A stretch of DNA of 64,000 nt, from assembly GCF_031179985.1 (NCBI RefSeq), contig NZ_JAPSHJ010000022.1, forward strand, positions 1 to 64,000. Direction: 5' to 3'. This document shows positions 17,960 through 26,090 of the stretch, one piece after another. The notes below the pieces were generated by a model. The model did no database searches. It saw only the letters and a list, made by a program, of their open reading frames with translations, and was not told the origin of the DNA. This stretch comes from Arthrobacter sp. GTDB taxonomy: Bacteria > Actinomycetota > Actinomycetes > Actinomycetales > Micrococcaceae. The position numbers and the translations under genes were made by a program. Positions within the stretch are counted from its first letter, which is position 1, and each line of letters begins with the position of its first letter.

Positions 17960-18280
17960 ATCGTCGCGATTCGTTGCTCGATGGTCGCTGGGGCCGACTC
18001 GAGCTGTAGGGAGAAGCTTGCATGGTCCTCGTTCCCGACGTCGCCCCTTTCAGCAGTGACATCCTTGTTGCCGTGACCGCTGGCATTTCCCCGTGCGAAG
18101 GGTCTCGTGGCAAATAGGGTGGTCCGACGCCCGCCCCGGACACTGAGGGCAGGGCCGCCAAGGAACCCGGCGATATCGGTGATGTGGCTTCGGTCGGTGA
18201 AGGTGTTGGGTAGGCCTGGGCATGCGCCCGGCCAGCCATGCCGGCACCGATGGTGTGCGCAAAGGTGAGGCCGGCGGCAG
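17960..18280 (-). pseudogene. Remnant of a Gfo/Idh/MocA dehydrogenase
   Basis: Read on the minus strand, 18205-18265 gives an N-terminal Rossmann piece (I-G-A-G-M-A-G-R-A-H-A-Q-A-Y). It then shifts frame into a piece matching the middle of the same family (S-H-I-T-D-I-A-G-F, S-V-R-G-G-R and E-D-H-A-S-F-S). The sequence between these parts, and the C-terminal part, are missing. About 110 codons survive of roughly 380. The identification is by motif order only. Confidence 0.5.
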
Positions 18281-18439
18281 ATTGACCTTGGCTACCGCAG
18301 AATTGCGTCATGGACTGACGTCGTCGCCGTCGCTGCCGGCTCCACCCACACGCTCGGACTTCGCGCGGATGGGTCCGTCTTGGCAGCCGGCAACAACGAC
18401 GACGGTCAGTGTGACACCACAAGCTGGCAGCTCAAGTAA
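18272..18439 (+). pseudogene. C-terminal remnant of an RCC1-repeat protein
   Basis: A frame ending at TAA 18437 encodes about 55 residues with one clear RCC1 blade: D-V-V-A-V-A-A-G-S-T-H-T-L-G-L-R, then A-D-G-S-V, A-A-G-N-N and D-G-Q-C-D. No start codon with a ribosome site precedes it, and an in-frame stop lies just upstream. It is therefore the tail of a larger, lost beta-propeller gene. It abuts the Gfo/Idh remnant, which points to a deletion scar. Confidence 0.55.
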
Positions 18440-18443
18440 GGTT

Positions 18444-20747
18444 CTAGCGAAGCGTCATGCTTGGGTCCAGTTGCTCAATGCCCTCCGGAGTCACCAAGAC
18501 TACGCGGGCCGTAGGGATGTCGTAGAACAGACCCGTGGCCTGCACGTCACCAGAAGCCATGGCGGGACCCGTCACGGGGTGCTCTTCCAGCTTCCGGAGC
18601 TGAACCGCGACGTTCACCATACTGAGCTGGTCGAGGCGGCTGAACCCCTCCGCCTCAGCAGCCAGCGCCACGGGGTGACCGCAAATGAGCTCACGATGGC
18701 TCGGCCGTGCGTGCTCCAGCCAAGCATCAAACCCGGCACCCAAAGCGACTGTAGAAGCACCCTCCGCGTCTGCAATAACAGCCTTCATGGCGCCACAGTT
18801 GGAGTGTCCGCAGATCACGATCGAGTCAACGGACAAGCCTTTGACAGCGAACGACAGTGCCGAATCAATCGAGGCATCCCGACCGTCACTGCACACGACG
18901 TTCCCGATATTCCGAAGTGTCAGAAGGTCGCCGGGGCCACTGCTGGTGATGAGGTTCGGATTGACCCTGGAATCCACGCAGGCCACGAACAGGGTGTCCG
19001 GGTTCTGACCTTCAGTGAGCTCCTGCACCAGCGGGCGCACCTTGTCCGCGTGACGCCGATGGTACTTATCGATGCCCAGGAGGATTGACCGCAGCGGCAG
19101 CGGCCCGCCGTCGCCGTGTCCGGATTGGTGAGCTGCGCCCGGCAGTGCCGGCTGCCAGGAAGTCCGGGGCGGCAGGGGGAACTCCCGGGGGTCCTGTCGC
19201 TGGGGGGTGTTGTCTGCGGCATCGCGGAAGGCGGTGGTGCCGTGCTCCTCGAGGGTTACGGAGGCTCCGGTATTCCGATGCTGCGTCTGCCAGGCGACCA
19301 GGGCCTCGCGGAAGGCGTGGTCGAGGTAGTCGGCGTTGAGCTCCACGACGACGTCCTCGCTGGCGGGCACGCTATGGAGTACGCGATTCAGGCGGGGCAG
19401 GGCGAAGAAGCTGCAGGACCCGTCGATGGTGACACGCCATGGCAGGGAGCCAGCTGAGGGTGTGTGTGCGTGGATCTGTGCCCGGAGCACGCGCCACAGC
19501 ACGCAGAGAGCTGCGAGTGCCAGCCCGATGATGACGCCTTCGAGCAGGTTAAGTATGACCACGCAAGCCAAGGTGACCACGTAGACGAGAAGGTCACCGG
19601 TGCGCAGGCTTGTTTTGATGTCGGCGACCTTGATGAGCTTCGCACCGATGACTAGCAACAGGCCCGCCAGCACTGACAGCGGAATCAGCTGGATGAGGCC
19701 GGCGAACAGGGCAGAGAACACCAGTACCCAGATGCCGTGAAGTATGGCGGATGCCCGGCTCGCGGCGCCGGCTTCGACGTTGGTGGCGCTGCGGACAATC
19801 ACACCGGTAACCGGGAGGCCGCCGAGCATACCGGAAACCACGTTGGCGGAACCTTGCCCCACAAGCTCTCGGTTAAGGTTGGTGCGGGCGCCGGCATGCA
19901 TCTTGTCCACGGCAACGGCGGACAGCAGTGATTCGATGCTTGCGATCAGGGCCACGGTAATGACTGCCATGGCCGCGGCACGCCAGTTACCGTCAGGCAA
20001 GCTGGGCAAGGCAACTGCGTCGAACAGCGAACCGCTGAAGCTGATGCGTTCGACGTCGGGGGCCATCGGCACGGACAGTGCGGTGACCGCGACGACGGCA
20101 GCCAGGGGTCCCGGGATCCTGCGCGCGGCCGCCGGCAGGTACTTCCAGCCGAGAAGGACGGCGACAACCGCCAAACCGAGCAGCGCCGAATGCAGCTCCA
20201 CGTTGACGACGGCTGCTGGCAGGCCAGTCAGGTTCTCTACGGCGGAACCAGCAGCGTGGCCGCCGAGCAGCACATGCATCTGCTGCAGGATGATCGTTAT
20301 GCCAATACCGGCGAGCATGGCTTTGACCACCACGGGCGACACTGCCAGTGCGGCCCGCCCAACGCGGCTGATGCCCAGCAACAGCTGTACGACGCCGGCT
20401 CCAGCAGTAATCGCGCATGTCACCTGCCAGCCGAACTCGTCAACCAGACCGGCCACGACGACGGTCAGGCCGGCAGCCGGGCCACTCACCTGCAACGGGG
20501 ATCCACCCAGGCTGCCCGCGACTATTCCTCCGACGGCTGCTGCGATGAGCCCGGCCATAATCGGTGCTCCGGAGGCAGCGGCAATACCGAGCGAGAGGGG
20601 GAGGGCGACAAGGAAGACCACCAGGGATGCGGGGAGGTCGGCCCCGAGATTGCTGAGAAGGCCGGCCTTGCCATGCCTGGTTGCCTTCTTGCCGGGCGGG
20701 CTGTGGGCGTCGTTGGGGATGGCGGTGGAATCTGACGAATGCGGCAT
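18444..20747 (-). CDS. SulP-family anion transporter fused to beta-carbonic anhydrase
   Basis: This encodes 767 residues. The ATG at 20747 follows AAGGAG, and the longer frame back to 20954 has no family similarity. Residues about 30-430 are a SulP transporter with some 12 helices (P-A-S-L-V-V-F-L-V-A-L-P-L-S-L-G-I-A, then V-S-G-P-A-A-G-L). A short STAS-like stretch near 490-560 follows. Residues from about 566 are a beta-class carbonic anhydrase with zinc ligands C600, H658 and C661 and the D602/R604 pair (A-C-V-D-S-R; G-H-S-N-C-G). The layout and size are like M. tuberculosis Rv3273. Coupled bicarbonate import and CO2/bicarbonate conversion at the membrane is the likely role; sulfate transport is an alternative. 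Confidence 0.9.
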   Translation of the reverse strand: MPHSSDSTAIPNDAHSPPGKKATRHGKAGLLSNLGADLPASLVVFLVALPLSLGIAAASGAPIMAGLIAAAVGGIVAGSLGGSPLQVSGPAAGLTVVVAGLVDEFGWQVTCAITAGAGVVQLLLGISRVGRAALAVSPVVVKAMLAGIGITIILQQMHVLLGGHAAGSAVENLTGLPAAVVNVELHSALLGLAVVAVLLGWKYLPAAARRIPGPLAAVVAVTALSVPMAPDVERISFSGSLFDAVALPSLPDGNWRAAAMAVITVALIASIESLLSAVAVDKMHAGARTNLNRELVGQGSANVVSGMLGGLPVTGVIVRSATNVEAGAASRASAILHGIWVLVFSALFAGLIQLIPLSVLAGLLLVIGAKLIKVADIKTSLRTGDLLVYVVTLACVVILNLLEGVIIGLALAALCVLWRVLRAQIHAHTPSAGSLPWRVTIDGSCSFFALPRLNRVLHSVPASEDVVVELNADYLDHAFREALVAWQTQHRNTGASVTLEEHGTTAFRDAADNTPQRQDPREFPLPPRTSWQPALPGAAHQSGHGDGGPLPLRSILLGIDKYHRRHADKVRPLVQELTEGQNPDTLFVACVDSRVNPNLITSSGPGDLLTLRNIGNVVCSDGRDASIDSALSFAVKGLSVDSIVICGHSNCGAMKAVIADAEGASTVALGAGFDAWLEHARPSHRELICGHPVALAAEAEGFSRLDQLSMVNVAVQLRKLEEHPVTGPAMASGDVQATGLFYDIPTARVVLVTPEGIEQLDPSMTLR

Positions 20748-20963
20748 TGGTTCTCCTTGGCTCGCGAATGATGACTCCTCCAGCCTAGAAAACCTGTCAC
20801 GTGTGGTGACAAGGCGATGTGACCGGTGTGACAAGATTTGTGAGCAAGGGCCGTCATGTGGGGACCAACAGGAACCTTTCAGGGGTGCTGTGCGTTGGAC
20901 GATCTCGTCGGACCGTGTTGAGCGGAGGTGGCGGCGCGGATCGCATGTTTTCACGTTCTTCCC

Positions 20964-21053
20964 CTATTCGTACGCAAGTCCGACGGCGGCCATGTACACC
21001 AGCCCGCCCAGTATCAGGATCAGGATCAGGTAAAGCGCAAAACTCCAGCGCAT
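20964..21053 (-). CDS. 29-residue single-pass membrane microprotein
   Basis: The ATG at 21053 lies three bases after the stop of the upstream lipoprotein gene, and AGGAGG nine bases upstream serves as its ribosome site. The product is M-R-W-S followed by about 20 hydrophobic residues (L-Y-L-I-L-I-L-I-L-G-G-L-V-Y-M-A-A-V) and ends V-G-L-A-Y-E. The tight spacing implies translational coupling to the lipoprotein. No homologue is recognised. A membrane partner or small regulator of the neighbouring products is possible. Confidence 0.55.
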   Translation of the reverse strand: MRWSFALYLILILILGGLVYMAAVGLAYE

Positions 21054-21055
21054 TC

Positions 21056-21388
21056 CTACTCGCCTCCTACTTCGCACTTGTACGGGGATTCTCCTTCGGG
21101 CGTGCAGCCGGCGCCCGTGATTTTCCAGCCGGAGGCCGAGGAATTGAGGAACACAGCATCATTTTCGAATTCGACGAATGCGTCCCGCCCATAGATTTCA
21201 GTCCGCACAGGTCCTCCGGTGTCCTTCAAGCAAGCGCCGGCGGTGTTCCCGGACGTGATTTCCTCGCGGAACGACGAGGCCGCCTCGGCTGCTCCGCTTC
21301 CCTCGGGCGCGCAACCCAGGAGGGACAACAACGCCAGCACCAGGACTCCACCCACTGTGCCTTTGATTCCTGGTAGCCTCTCGCTCAC
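21056..21388 (-). CDS. Small lipoprotein
   Basis: This 110-residue protein starts at a GTG with AGGAGG five bases upstream. It has a type II signal peptide with lipobox L-S-L-L-G-C, so Cys26 would be lipidated. The mature part has about 85 residues and three further Cys (A-C-L-K, G-C-T-P, K-C-E-V). It has an alternating strand pattern (V-R-T-E-I-Y, A-F-V-E-F, G-W-K-I-T-G-A-G-C) like small DUF4878/NTF2-like extracellular domains. The function is unknown. It forms a two-gene unit with the microprotein downstream. Confidence 0.75.
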   Translation of the reverse strand: MSERLPGIKGTVGGVLVLALLSLLGCAPEGSGAAEAASSFREEITSGNTAGACLKDTGGPVRTEIYGRDAFVEFENDAVFLNSSASGWKITGAGCTPEGESPYKCEVGGE

Positions 21389-21525
21389 AGATCCTCCTGA
21401 CAGTGGTCCTTACTGTTCCTAAAGGAGAAGTACCCAAAGCGGGCGTTTTCCTCACGACGGCGGGAGTCGCCGTCGTGAGCTGCCGTTTCGTGCCGGCCCG
21501 AAGGTCAGGGCGTTCTAATGGAGTA

Positions 21526-21963
21526 TCATTCGGGCAGTTCCATTTGGAAGCCGCAAGCGCATCTGAGAACCCTGGTGGAGAGGTAGACGTCCAGGGCGTC
21601 CTCGGCGGCACCTTCGGTGGATAGGGGAGCGGAAAGTCTGCGCAGGTCTGAGCCTGCCTTTTCCATTGGTTGTCCGCAGTGCATGTAATGCCCGCCGAAT
21701 ATGAGCACTTCGCCTGTTTGATCAGTGTTGGCCAGGACCAAGGACACGTCTGCAACCCCGGCAAGGTGTTCGTCGAAGCGTCCGCACCGGCTGCAAGTGT
21801 AGGACACCATGACTACATCGGCAGGATGATCAGGAAAATGAATGACCGCTGAGATGCTGAGACGGCGATCGGTGCCGCAGTTGAAGCACATTACGGGCAG
21901 CACGCGGGGCGGCTGGCCGGCACCGTCATTGCGGAAGCCCGGTGATCCAAGTGACATGATCAT
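21526..21963 (-). CDS. Cysteine-rich zinc-ribbon protein
   Basis: This encodes about 145 residues. Four cysteine clusters are visible: M-C-F-N-C-G, Y-T-C-S-R-C-G-R, M-H-C-G-Q-P and L-R-C-A-C-G-F. They fit two zinc ribbons or a pair of metal sites flanking a strand-rich middle (A-D-V-V-M-V-S-Y). There is no signal peptide or enzyme motif. ATG codons at 21963 and 21957 are both possible starts; GGGGG lies upstream of each. Proteins of this kind are common in Arthrobacter and uncharacterised. Confidence 0.65.
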   Translation of the reverse strand: MIMSLGSPGFRNDGAGQPPRVLPVMCFNCGTDRRLSISAVIHFPDHPADVVMVSYTCSRCGRFDEHLAGVADVSLVLANTDQTGEVLIFGGHYMHCGQPMEKAGSDLRRLSAPLSTEGAAEDALDVYLSTRVLRCACGFQMELPE

Positions 21964-22007
21964 GCCCCCAGGGGGAATTCCGTGTCGGGAGCGAGGGAGG
22001 TGGCGTC

Positions 22008-22148
22008 GTGAAGGAACCGCTGGAGTTGGGAGGTGGCCATGTCAGGCTCTTTCCTCGGGGTGCACAATGGGCCGCCGTGAGGCTACAGCAGCGCTACCTC
22101 CGGGCTGTGCACAACGCCGGGAGTGGTTCCCCTGCGGAAAAGCACTGA
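22008..22148 (+). CDS. Possible 46-residue basic small protein
   Basis: GTG 22008 follows a strong GAGGGAGG site at good spacing and reads 46 codons to TGA. The product is basic and soluble (V-K-E-P-L-E-L-G-G-G-H-V, then W-A-A-V-R-L-Q-Q-R-Y-L-R-A-V). The ribosome site is the only real support. The rest of the 21964-22319 gap shows nothing else. Confidence 0.3.
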   Translation: MKEPLELGGGHVRLFPRGAQWAAVRLQQRYLRAVHNAGSGSPAEKH

Positions 22149-22319
22149 CACGCAGGAGGCCTACACCGAAAATACCTTGTGTGGGCCCGGCTGTATAGAG
22201 CGGTCCGTGCCGCTGTATAACCGCCTGAGTTCATCTGGTCTCAACGGCGGTGGGGGCCGGTGGTGGGGGAGGTCCGTTCGGGGACTGCTAGGTGCTTCGC
22301 CCAGAAGGTTTGAGACGGC

Positions 22320-23111
22320 TCAGAGCCCCTCAAACAGATCTGTCAGCAATGGACTGCCAGGCGGCCTCGGAGGCCACGCCATGACTGAGGATTCCCTGGA
22401 TACGATTCTGGCCCACCGGCGCTCGTTCACTCCTGGGTCGACGATGACGTGTCGCTGGGATTTGTGCTCCAACAGGCCTGCGACTATCCGGTGCGCTACC
22501 TGGCTCGTGTCCACGTCGATATCGATTAATTCATCAGGCACCGGGCGCAGGTGATACTCGCGAGCAGGATTCCAAGGTTCCAATCCCTGTTGTTGTCTCG
22601 TTCGGTTCCAGCGTTCGAAGGTTGACGCGCGCAAGGCCCCATGGACGAGTCGTTTCAGGCCGGGCCCCGGCACCTGTCGCGCCCGTGTGAAGGCTTCATC
22701 TGTGGCCCTGCCGACGGCGATGTGGTCCCGGTGTCCCGTGATCCCGTCGGGCCCAAAAGTCACCACTACCTGCGGGCGTTCCTGAAGGAGGATCGCCAGA
22801 ATCCTCTCTGCCAGCTCGTCAAAAGCCACTTCCGCCACATGCCCGTCCGCGTAGTCCAGCCATTCGTGCCGGTCCGGAATTGTGCCGTGGGCCCGCCAAG
22901 CATTGACGCTTTCCTTCCGGCGCCAACCACCTAACTCCTGAGGGGTTGTCGGGACGCCCTCGGCGATCTGTCCGGCTCCACCGTCGGTCGCAAGGACCAG
23001 GCAGAACCGGAACCCGGGGTCGTTCTCATGCATGGCAATCGACCCCGCGCAACCGTAGGCATCGTCGTCCGGATGCGCAACCACAACTGCCAGCGAATGT
23101 GGTTCACCCAT
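22320..23111 (-). CDS. PIG-L family deacetylase
   Basis: This 263-residue protein is a zinc-dependent N-acetylglucosaminyl deacetylase of the MshB/Mca/LmbE type. The metal motif A-H-P-D-D-D near residue 13 supplies His and Asp ligands, and G-H-R-D-H-I near 128 supplies the third His. T-D-G-G-A-G follows the second strand as in the family. Candidate substrates are mycothiol intermediates or mycothiol conjugates. Similar stand-alone enzymes also act on antibiotic or sugar conjugates, so the exact role is open. The ribosome site before ATG 23111 is weak. Confidence 0.85.
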   Translation of the reverse strand: MGEPHSLAVVVAHPDDDAYGCAGSIAMHENDPGFRFCLVLATDGGAGQIAEGVPTTPQELGGWRRKESVNAWRAHGTIPDRHEWLDYADGHVAEVAFDELAERILAILLQERPQVVVTFGPDGITGHRDHIAVGRATDEAFTRARQVPGPGLKRLVHGALRASTFERWNRTRQQQGLEPWNPAREYHLRPVPDELIDIDVDTSQVAHRIVAGLLEHKSQRHVIVDPGVNERRWARIVSRESSVMAWPPRPPGSPLLTDLFEGL

Positions 23112-23223
23112 ACCAGAGAGGCTAAACCTCTATGCCCCGGAACAACAGGCAATCGGCCAATGGCGGACCGAGGAACCTTCCCGGAGGAGATCGTCGATAG
23201 GTGACCATCGGCGAGGCAGGAGT

Positions 23224-23610
23224 TCAAGCAGCACCCGATCCGTACGGTCGCGTGATCGCCTCGAGGAAATGCCCGTCGGGATCCGTGAAGTAGACGCCAC
23301 GTCCGCCGTCGTTGTGGTTGATCTGCTGTGGGCGGGACCGTCCCGGGTCTGCCCAGTAGGGGACGCCCTGGGTCTGGATCCTTGCGAAGATTCCGTCGAA
23401 GTCCTCTTCGCTGACCAGGAAGGCGTAGTGCTGCGGGGTGATGGGCCGGTCCGCCGTGGCGAAATCGAGGGCCACTCCGTGGTCGAGGGGCACGGTCATA
23501 AACGACCACATTGCTTGGGGTTTCGGCAGACCGAGCACGTTTGTGAGGAACTCCGCAGACCGGCGCTTGTCCGTTGCATAGACGATGGTGTGGTTGAAAC
23601 TGACGGTCAT
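23224..23610 (-). CDS. VOC family (glyoxalase-like) protein
   Basis: This 128-residue protein opens with the strand F-N-H-T-I-V-Y-A, carrying the first His ligand, and has the middle H-Y-A-F-L-V. It ends with G-V-Y-F-x-D-P-D-G-H-F-L-E-A-I, the classic second-module motif with a Glu ligand. Its start overlaps the stop of the upstream C39-like lipoprotein gene by four bases (ATGA). The two are therefore coupled, an odd pairing of an exported and a cytoplasmic protein. The substrate is unknown; this D-P-D-G-H subgroup includes ring-cleaving dioxygenase-like and resistance proteins. Confidence 0.85.
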   Translation of the reverse strand: MTVSFNHTIVYATDKRRSAEFLTNVLGLPKPQAMWSFMTVPLDHGVALDFATADRPITPQHYAFLVSEEDFDGIFARIQTQGVPYWADPGRSRPQQINHNDGGRGVYFTDPDGHFLEAITRPYGSGAA

Positions 23611-24413
23611 GATGACTGCCCGACCGGCAGTACCAGCATGTAACCGGTCGGTAGGTTACTGCTCCAGCGTCGGGGCTCGCGGACGACGAATTGCGTGGCC
23701 AACTGCTCAGGAGTGAGCAGGGAGTTGGGTGCAGGGGAGGGTCCCCACGGATCGCCGCCGTACGGGTAGAGCGGATCCTGGACTCGGATGCCCGTGACGG
23801 AGAACTCCCGGAACTGGCCCGGATCGCCGAGTGACTCGAAGCCGCTCATCACTGAGACATGGCGGCCACGCCACAGGACCAGTCCCACCGGCCGGTCCGT
23901 CTCGACGATGGCGCGAGCAGCAGTCTGCAGTGCTTCCTCGTAGTCGGCGATGCTGACCACCGTGTACGGTCCCATTCCAACTTCGTTCAGCACCTGCGCC
24001 CAGCCCAAGGGGTTGGCGCCGTTGAAAGAGTTGGACGACCTTGCCCGGGCCATCTCCCACAGCTCGCCCTGCTGAACGCTATCGGCCCAAGTGCCGGCTC
24101 CCGTGTCGTCGATGAGGTTGTGCATCATCTGGATGCTCGCCGCCACACACCACTCAAAGGTGTACTGCGGCACGAAGTCGCCCTCCTGATAGAGGTTTAG
24201 GGCGAACGGCTGGGGGGCCGGGGGCGGCGTGGGAACCGGTGTCGGGGTGGGAGGAGGAGCAGTGACGTTATCGGCTGCGGCTGCGGGCGCCGAGGAGATC
24301 TGGCTCGGTTGACCGGTGGCAGCCTCATCGAGCCTGACAGCGGGCACGCATGCCGAGAGGAGCGTGGCTGGGATGACGAACCACGCCAGAAGACGGAGCT
24401 GGGCACCGGTCAT
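23607..24413 (-). CDS. Exported lipoprotein with C39-like papain-fold domain
   Basis: This encodes 268 residues from ATG 24413 (a TTG two codons earlier is less likely). A lipoprotein signal ends in L-L-S-A-C. A Pro/Thr/Ala-rich linker of about 50 residues follows, with P-T-P-T-P-V-P-T-P-P. The catalytic-type domain has F-E-W-C-V-A-A-S (candidate nucleophilic Cys) and W-R-G-R-H-V-S-V-M-S-G (candidate His). This matches the peptidase C39-like_2 family, which includes proteases and non-proteolytic variants. It would sit on the outer face of the membrane. The substrate is unknown. Confidence 0.75.
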   Translation of the reverse strand: MTGAQLRLLAWFVIPATLLSACVPAVRLDEAATGQPSQISSAPAAAADNVTAPPPTPTPVPTPPPAPQPFALNLYQEGDFVPQYTFEWCVAASIQMMHNLIDDTGAGTWADSVQQGELWEMARARSSNSFNGANPLGWAQVLNEVGMGPYTVVSIADYEEALQTAARAIVETDRPVGLVLWRGRHVSVMSGFESLGDPGQFREFSVTGIRVQDPLYPYGGDPWGPSPAPNSLLTPEQLATQFVVREPRRWSSNLPTGYMLVLPVGQSS

Positions 24414-24493
24414 GATCAATCCAGTTTATCGCGGCCGGGATTCGTCGGGCAGGGGATGGCACAGGCTGCAGGCTTTAGTCCTCGCCGCGGGTC

Positions 24494-24690
24494 TCAAGCA
24501 TCGGGCATACGCCCCCCCCGGGCCACCGATAGCCCGATCTCTTGGGACACGACCCTGACCTCCGGGACGATGGGGAGGCTTTGCGCCAGCCGCCTGCGCG
24601 CCTCTGGCAGGACCTCGTCCACGAGGGGGCTCGACCGTCCCACAAAATACACGGACTCGGGGTCCAGGGTAACTGTGACTGCACCGACAG
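24494..24690 (-). pseudogene. C-terminal remnant of a ROK-family regulator or sugar kinase
   Basis: About 60 residues ending at 24494 match the end of ROK proteins: L-D-P-E-S-V-Y-F near the start, then a helix P-L-V-D-E-V-L-P-E-A-R-R-R-L, then V-R-V-V-S-Q-E-I-G-L and A-R-G. The upstream sequence in the same frame does not resemble the family, and no start is present. The rest of the gene appears deleted. Confidence 0.45.
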
Positions 24691-24754
24691 CAGAAAGCTG
24701 GGGTCCGCCCTGGGTGATCTCATGATCGTTACAACCAGCGAAGCTCAGCACCGT

Positions 24755-24858
24755 ACTAAGCATGAACAAAGCAGCATTGCAATCGTTATCGCTGGAGTCG
24801 TCCTTGTGGAAACAGGACACGGTGCGGCAAAGCCCAAAGCGGCCGAGGCGGGTTCATG
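24755..24858 (+). pseudogene. 3' remnant of a first SMR transporter gene
   Basis: The frame I-A-I-V-I-A-G-V-V-L-V-E-T-G-H followed by A-A-K-P-K-A-A-E matches the last helix and tail of small multidrug resistance proteins. It runs directly into the start of a second SMR gene, as in two-subunit SMR pumps (EbrAB, YkkCD). Only about 35 codons remain and the stop codon is out of place. Confidence 0.4.
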
Positions 24859-25174
24859 GGCTGGTTCCTCCTGGTCGGCGCGATCATCACAGAGGTCGCC
24901 CCGAAACTCTCTCTTCGAGCCTCCGAGGGGCTTCGGAAAAGGAAGTGGATTGCCCCCTTGGTTGCGTAATAACGCAGCGTTTCGCCCCTGACCATCGCTT
25001 TGGCCAACGGCGTTCCGGTGTGACCTACGGTGATTGGGCGCGTCAAGGGTTTCACTCACGGCTGCTGGTGCCCACGTCTTTTTCAAGGAGAGGCTCACCC
25101 TGCGCATGGGCGCAGGCATCGTCCCCATCGCAGTCGACGTCCTGGTCATCGAACTCGGAAGCGAGGCCCACTAA
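24856..25174 (+). pseudogene. Decayed SMR multidrug transporter gene
   Basis: ATG 24856 opens M-G-W-F-L-L-V-G-A-I-I-T-E-V, then L-S-L-R-A-S-E-G-L-R, the start of an SMR protein with its Glu in helix 1. Two adjacent stops (TAATAA near 24967) end it after 37 residues. The rest survives in shifted frames: A-N-G-V-P-V, V-T-Y-G-D-W-A, and a clean tail H-V-F-F-K-E-R-L-T-L-R-M-G-A-G-I followed by V-I-E-L-G-S-E-A-H to TAA 25172. The total length (319 bases) equals a normal SMR gene plus one base, so decay was by point and single-base changes. Confidence 0.7.
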
Positions 25175-25277
25175 AGCAGGGGCTTGCAGGGGGCGTCGGA
25201 TAGCCCTGCCGCCGAGGCAGCATCCGGACTAGGATGGCCCGAAAGGAAGCCGTGGACGTGGAGCGGAGGACGCGGCG

Positions 25278-26078
25278 ATGCACCCGGAAGAAGGTCCCGA
25301 AAGCGGGTATGCCCCAGTTAACGGAATGCAGATGTACTACGAGCTGCATGGTGCCGGCGGCACACCGCTCTTGCTCCTGCATGGCGGGCTGTTTGATATC
25401 CAGCAGCAGTTTGGGGCATTGATCCCAAGCTTGTCGGCCGGACGCAAGGTCATCGCCACGGACTTTCAAGGTCACGGCCGTACCAACGACGTTGACCGTC
25501 CACTGAACACCCCCGACCTGGCCACCGACGTCGTCGGGCTTCTTGCCCATCTGGAGGTCCGGGAGGTCGATGTGTTCGGATTCAGCGTCGGCGGCGCGGT
25601 TGCACTGCATCTTGCGGTCAACCGTCCGGACCTTGTGCGCAAACTCATTGTCTCTTCGGTGTCATTCCGCCCCGACGGCGACCGGGGCGGAAACGCCGAA
25701 TCGGTTGCCGCGATGACCGTCGATATGATTGCCGGAACCCCAATGGAAGAGCGCTATCTGGCCGTTTCGCCGCACCCGGACCACGAGCATCTCCAGGCGC
25801 TCTTGGACAAGCTCGGAGGCTACGATGCGGGTGCCACAGGTTGGAGTGATGACGAGATCCGCAGCATCACCGCACCTACGCTGATCACCGTCGGTGATTG
25901 CGACATGGTCAAGCTCGAGCACGCGGTGCGTTTCCTTCAGCTGCGCGGGGGAGACGTGAACGGTGACTTTGAGGGGGTGCCCGCTTCGCAGCTCGCAGTG
26001 TTTCCCGGCACAACACATTTCTTCGGACTGGCAAGGACCGAACTGGTGCGGGAGGTTGTGACCACCTTTCTCGATTGA
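25278..26078 (+). CDS. Alpha/beta hydrolase
   Basis: This 266-residue protein follows a GGAGG site. The oxyanion segment L-L-L-L-H-G-G is near residue 33. The nucleophile elbow G-F-S-V-G-G-A has Ser near 103, T-V-G-D-C-D supplies the acid region near 213, and G-T-T-H-F-F carries the catalytic His near 248. This is a complete Ser-Asp-His set of the esterase/haloperoxidase-like type. The substrate is not predictable. It is convergent with the MocR gene 12 bases away and stands alone on its strand. Confidence 0.85.
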   Translation: MHPEEGPESGYAPVNGMQMYYELHGAGGTPLLLLHGGLFDIQQQFGALIPSLSAGRKVIATDFQGHGRTNDVDRPLNTPDLATDVVGLLAHLEVREVDVFGFSVGGAVALHLAVNRPDLVRKLIVSSVSFRPDGDRGGNAESVAAMTVDMIAGTPMEERYLAVSPHPDHEHLQALLDKLGGYDAGATGWSDDEIRSITAPTLITVGDCDMVKLEHAVRFLQLRGGDVNGDFEGVPASQLAVFPGTTHFFGLARTELVREVVTTFLD

Positions 26079-26090
26079 CGACGCCGGCAG

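Noticed and set aside
20748..20954. N-terminal extension of the SulP-carbonic anhydrase protein
   Set aside because: The extra 69 residues are basic and unlike the family; the AAGGAG site belongs to the ATG at 20747.
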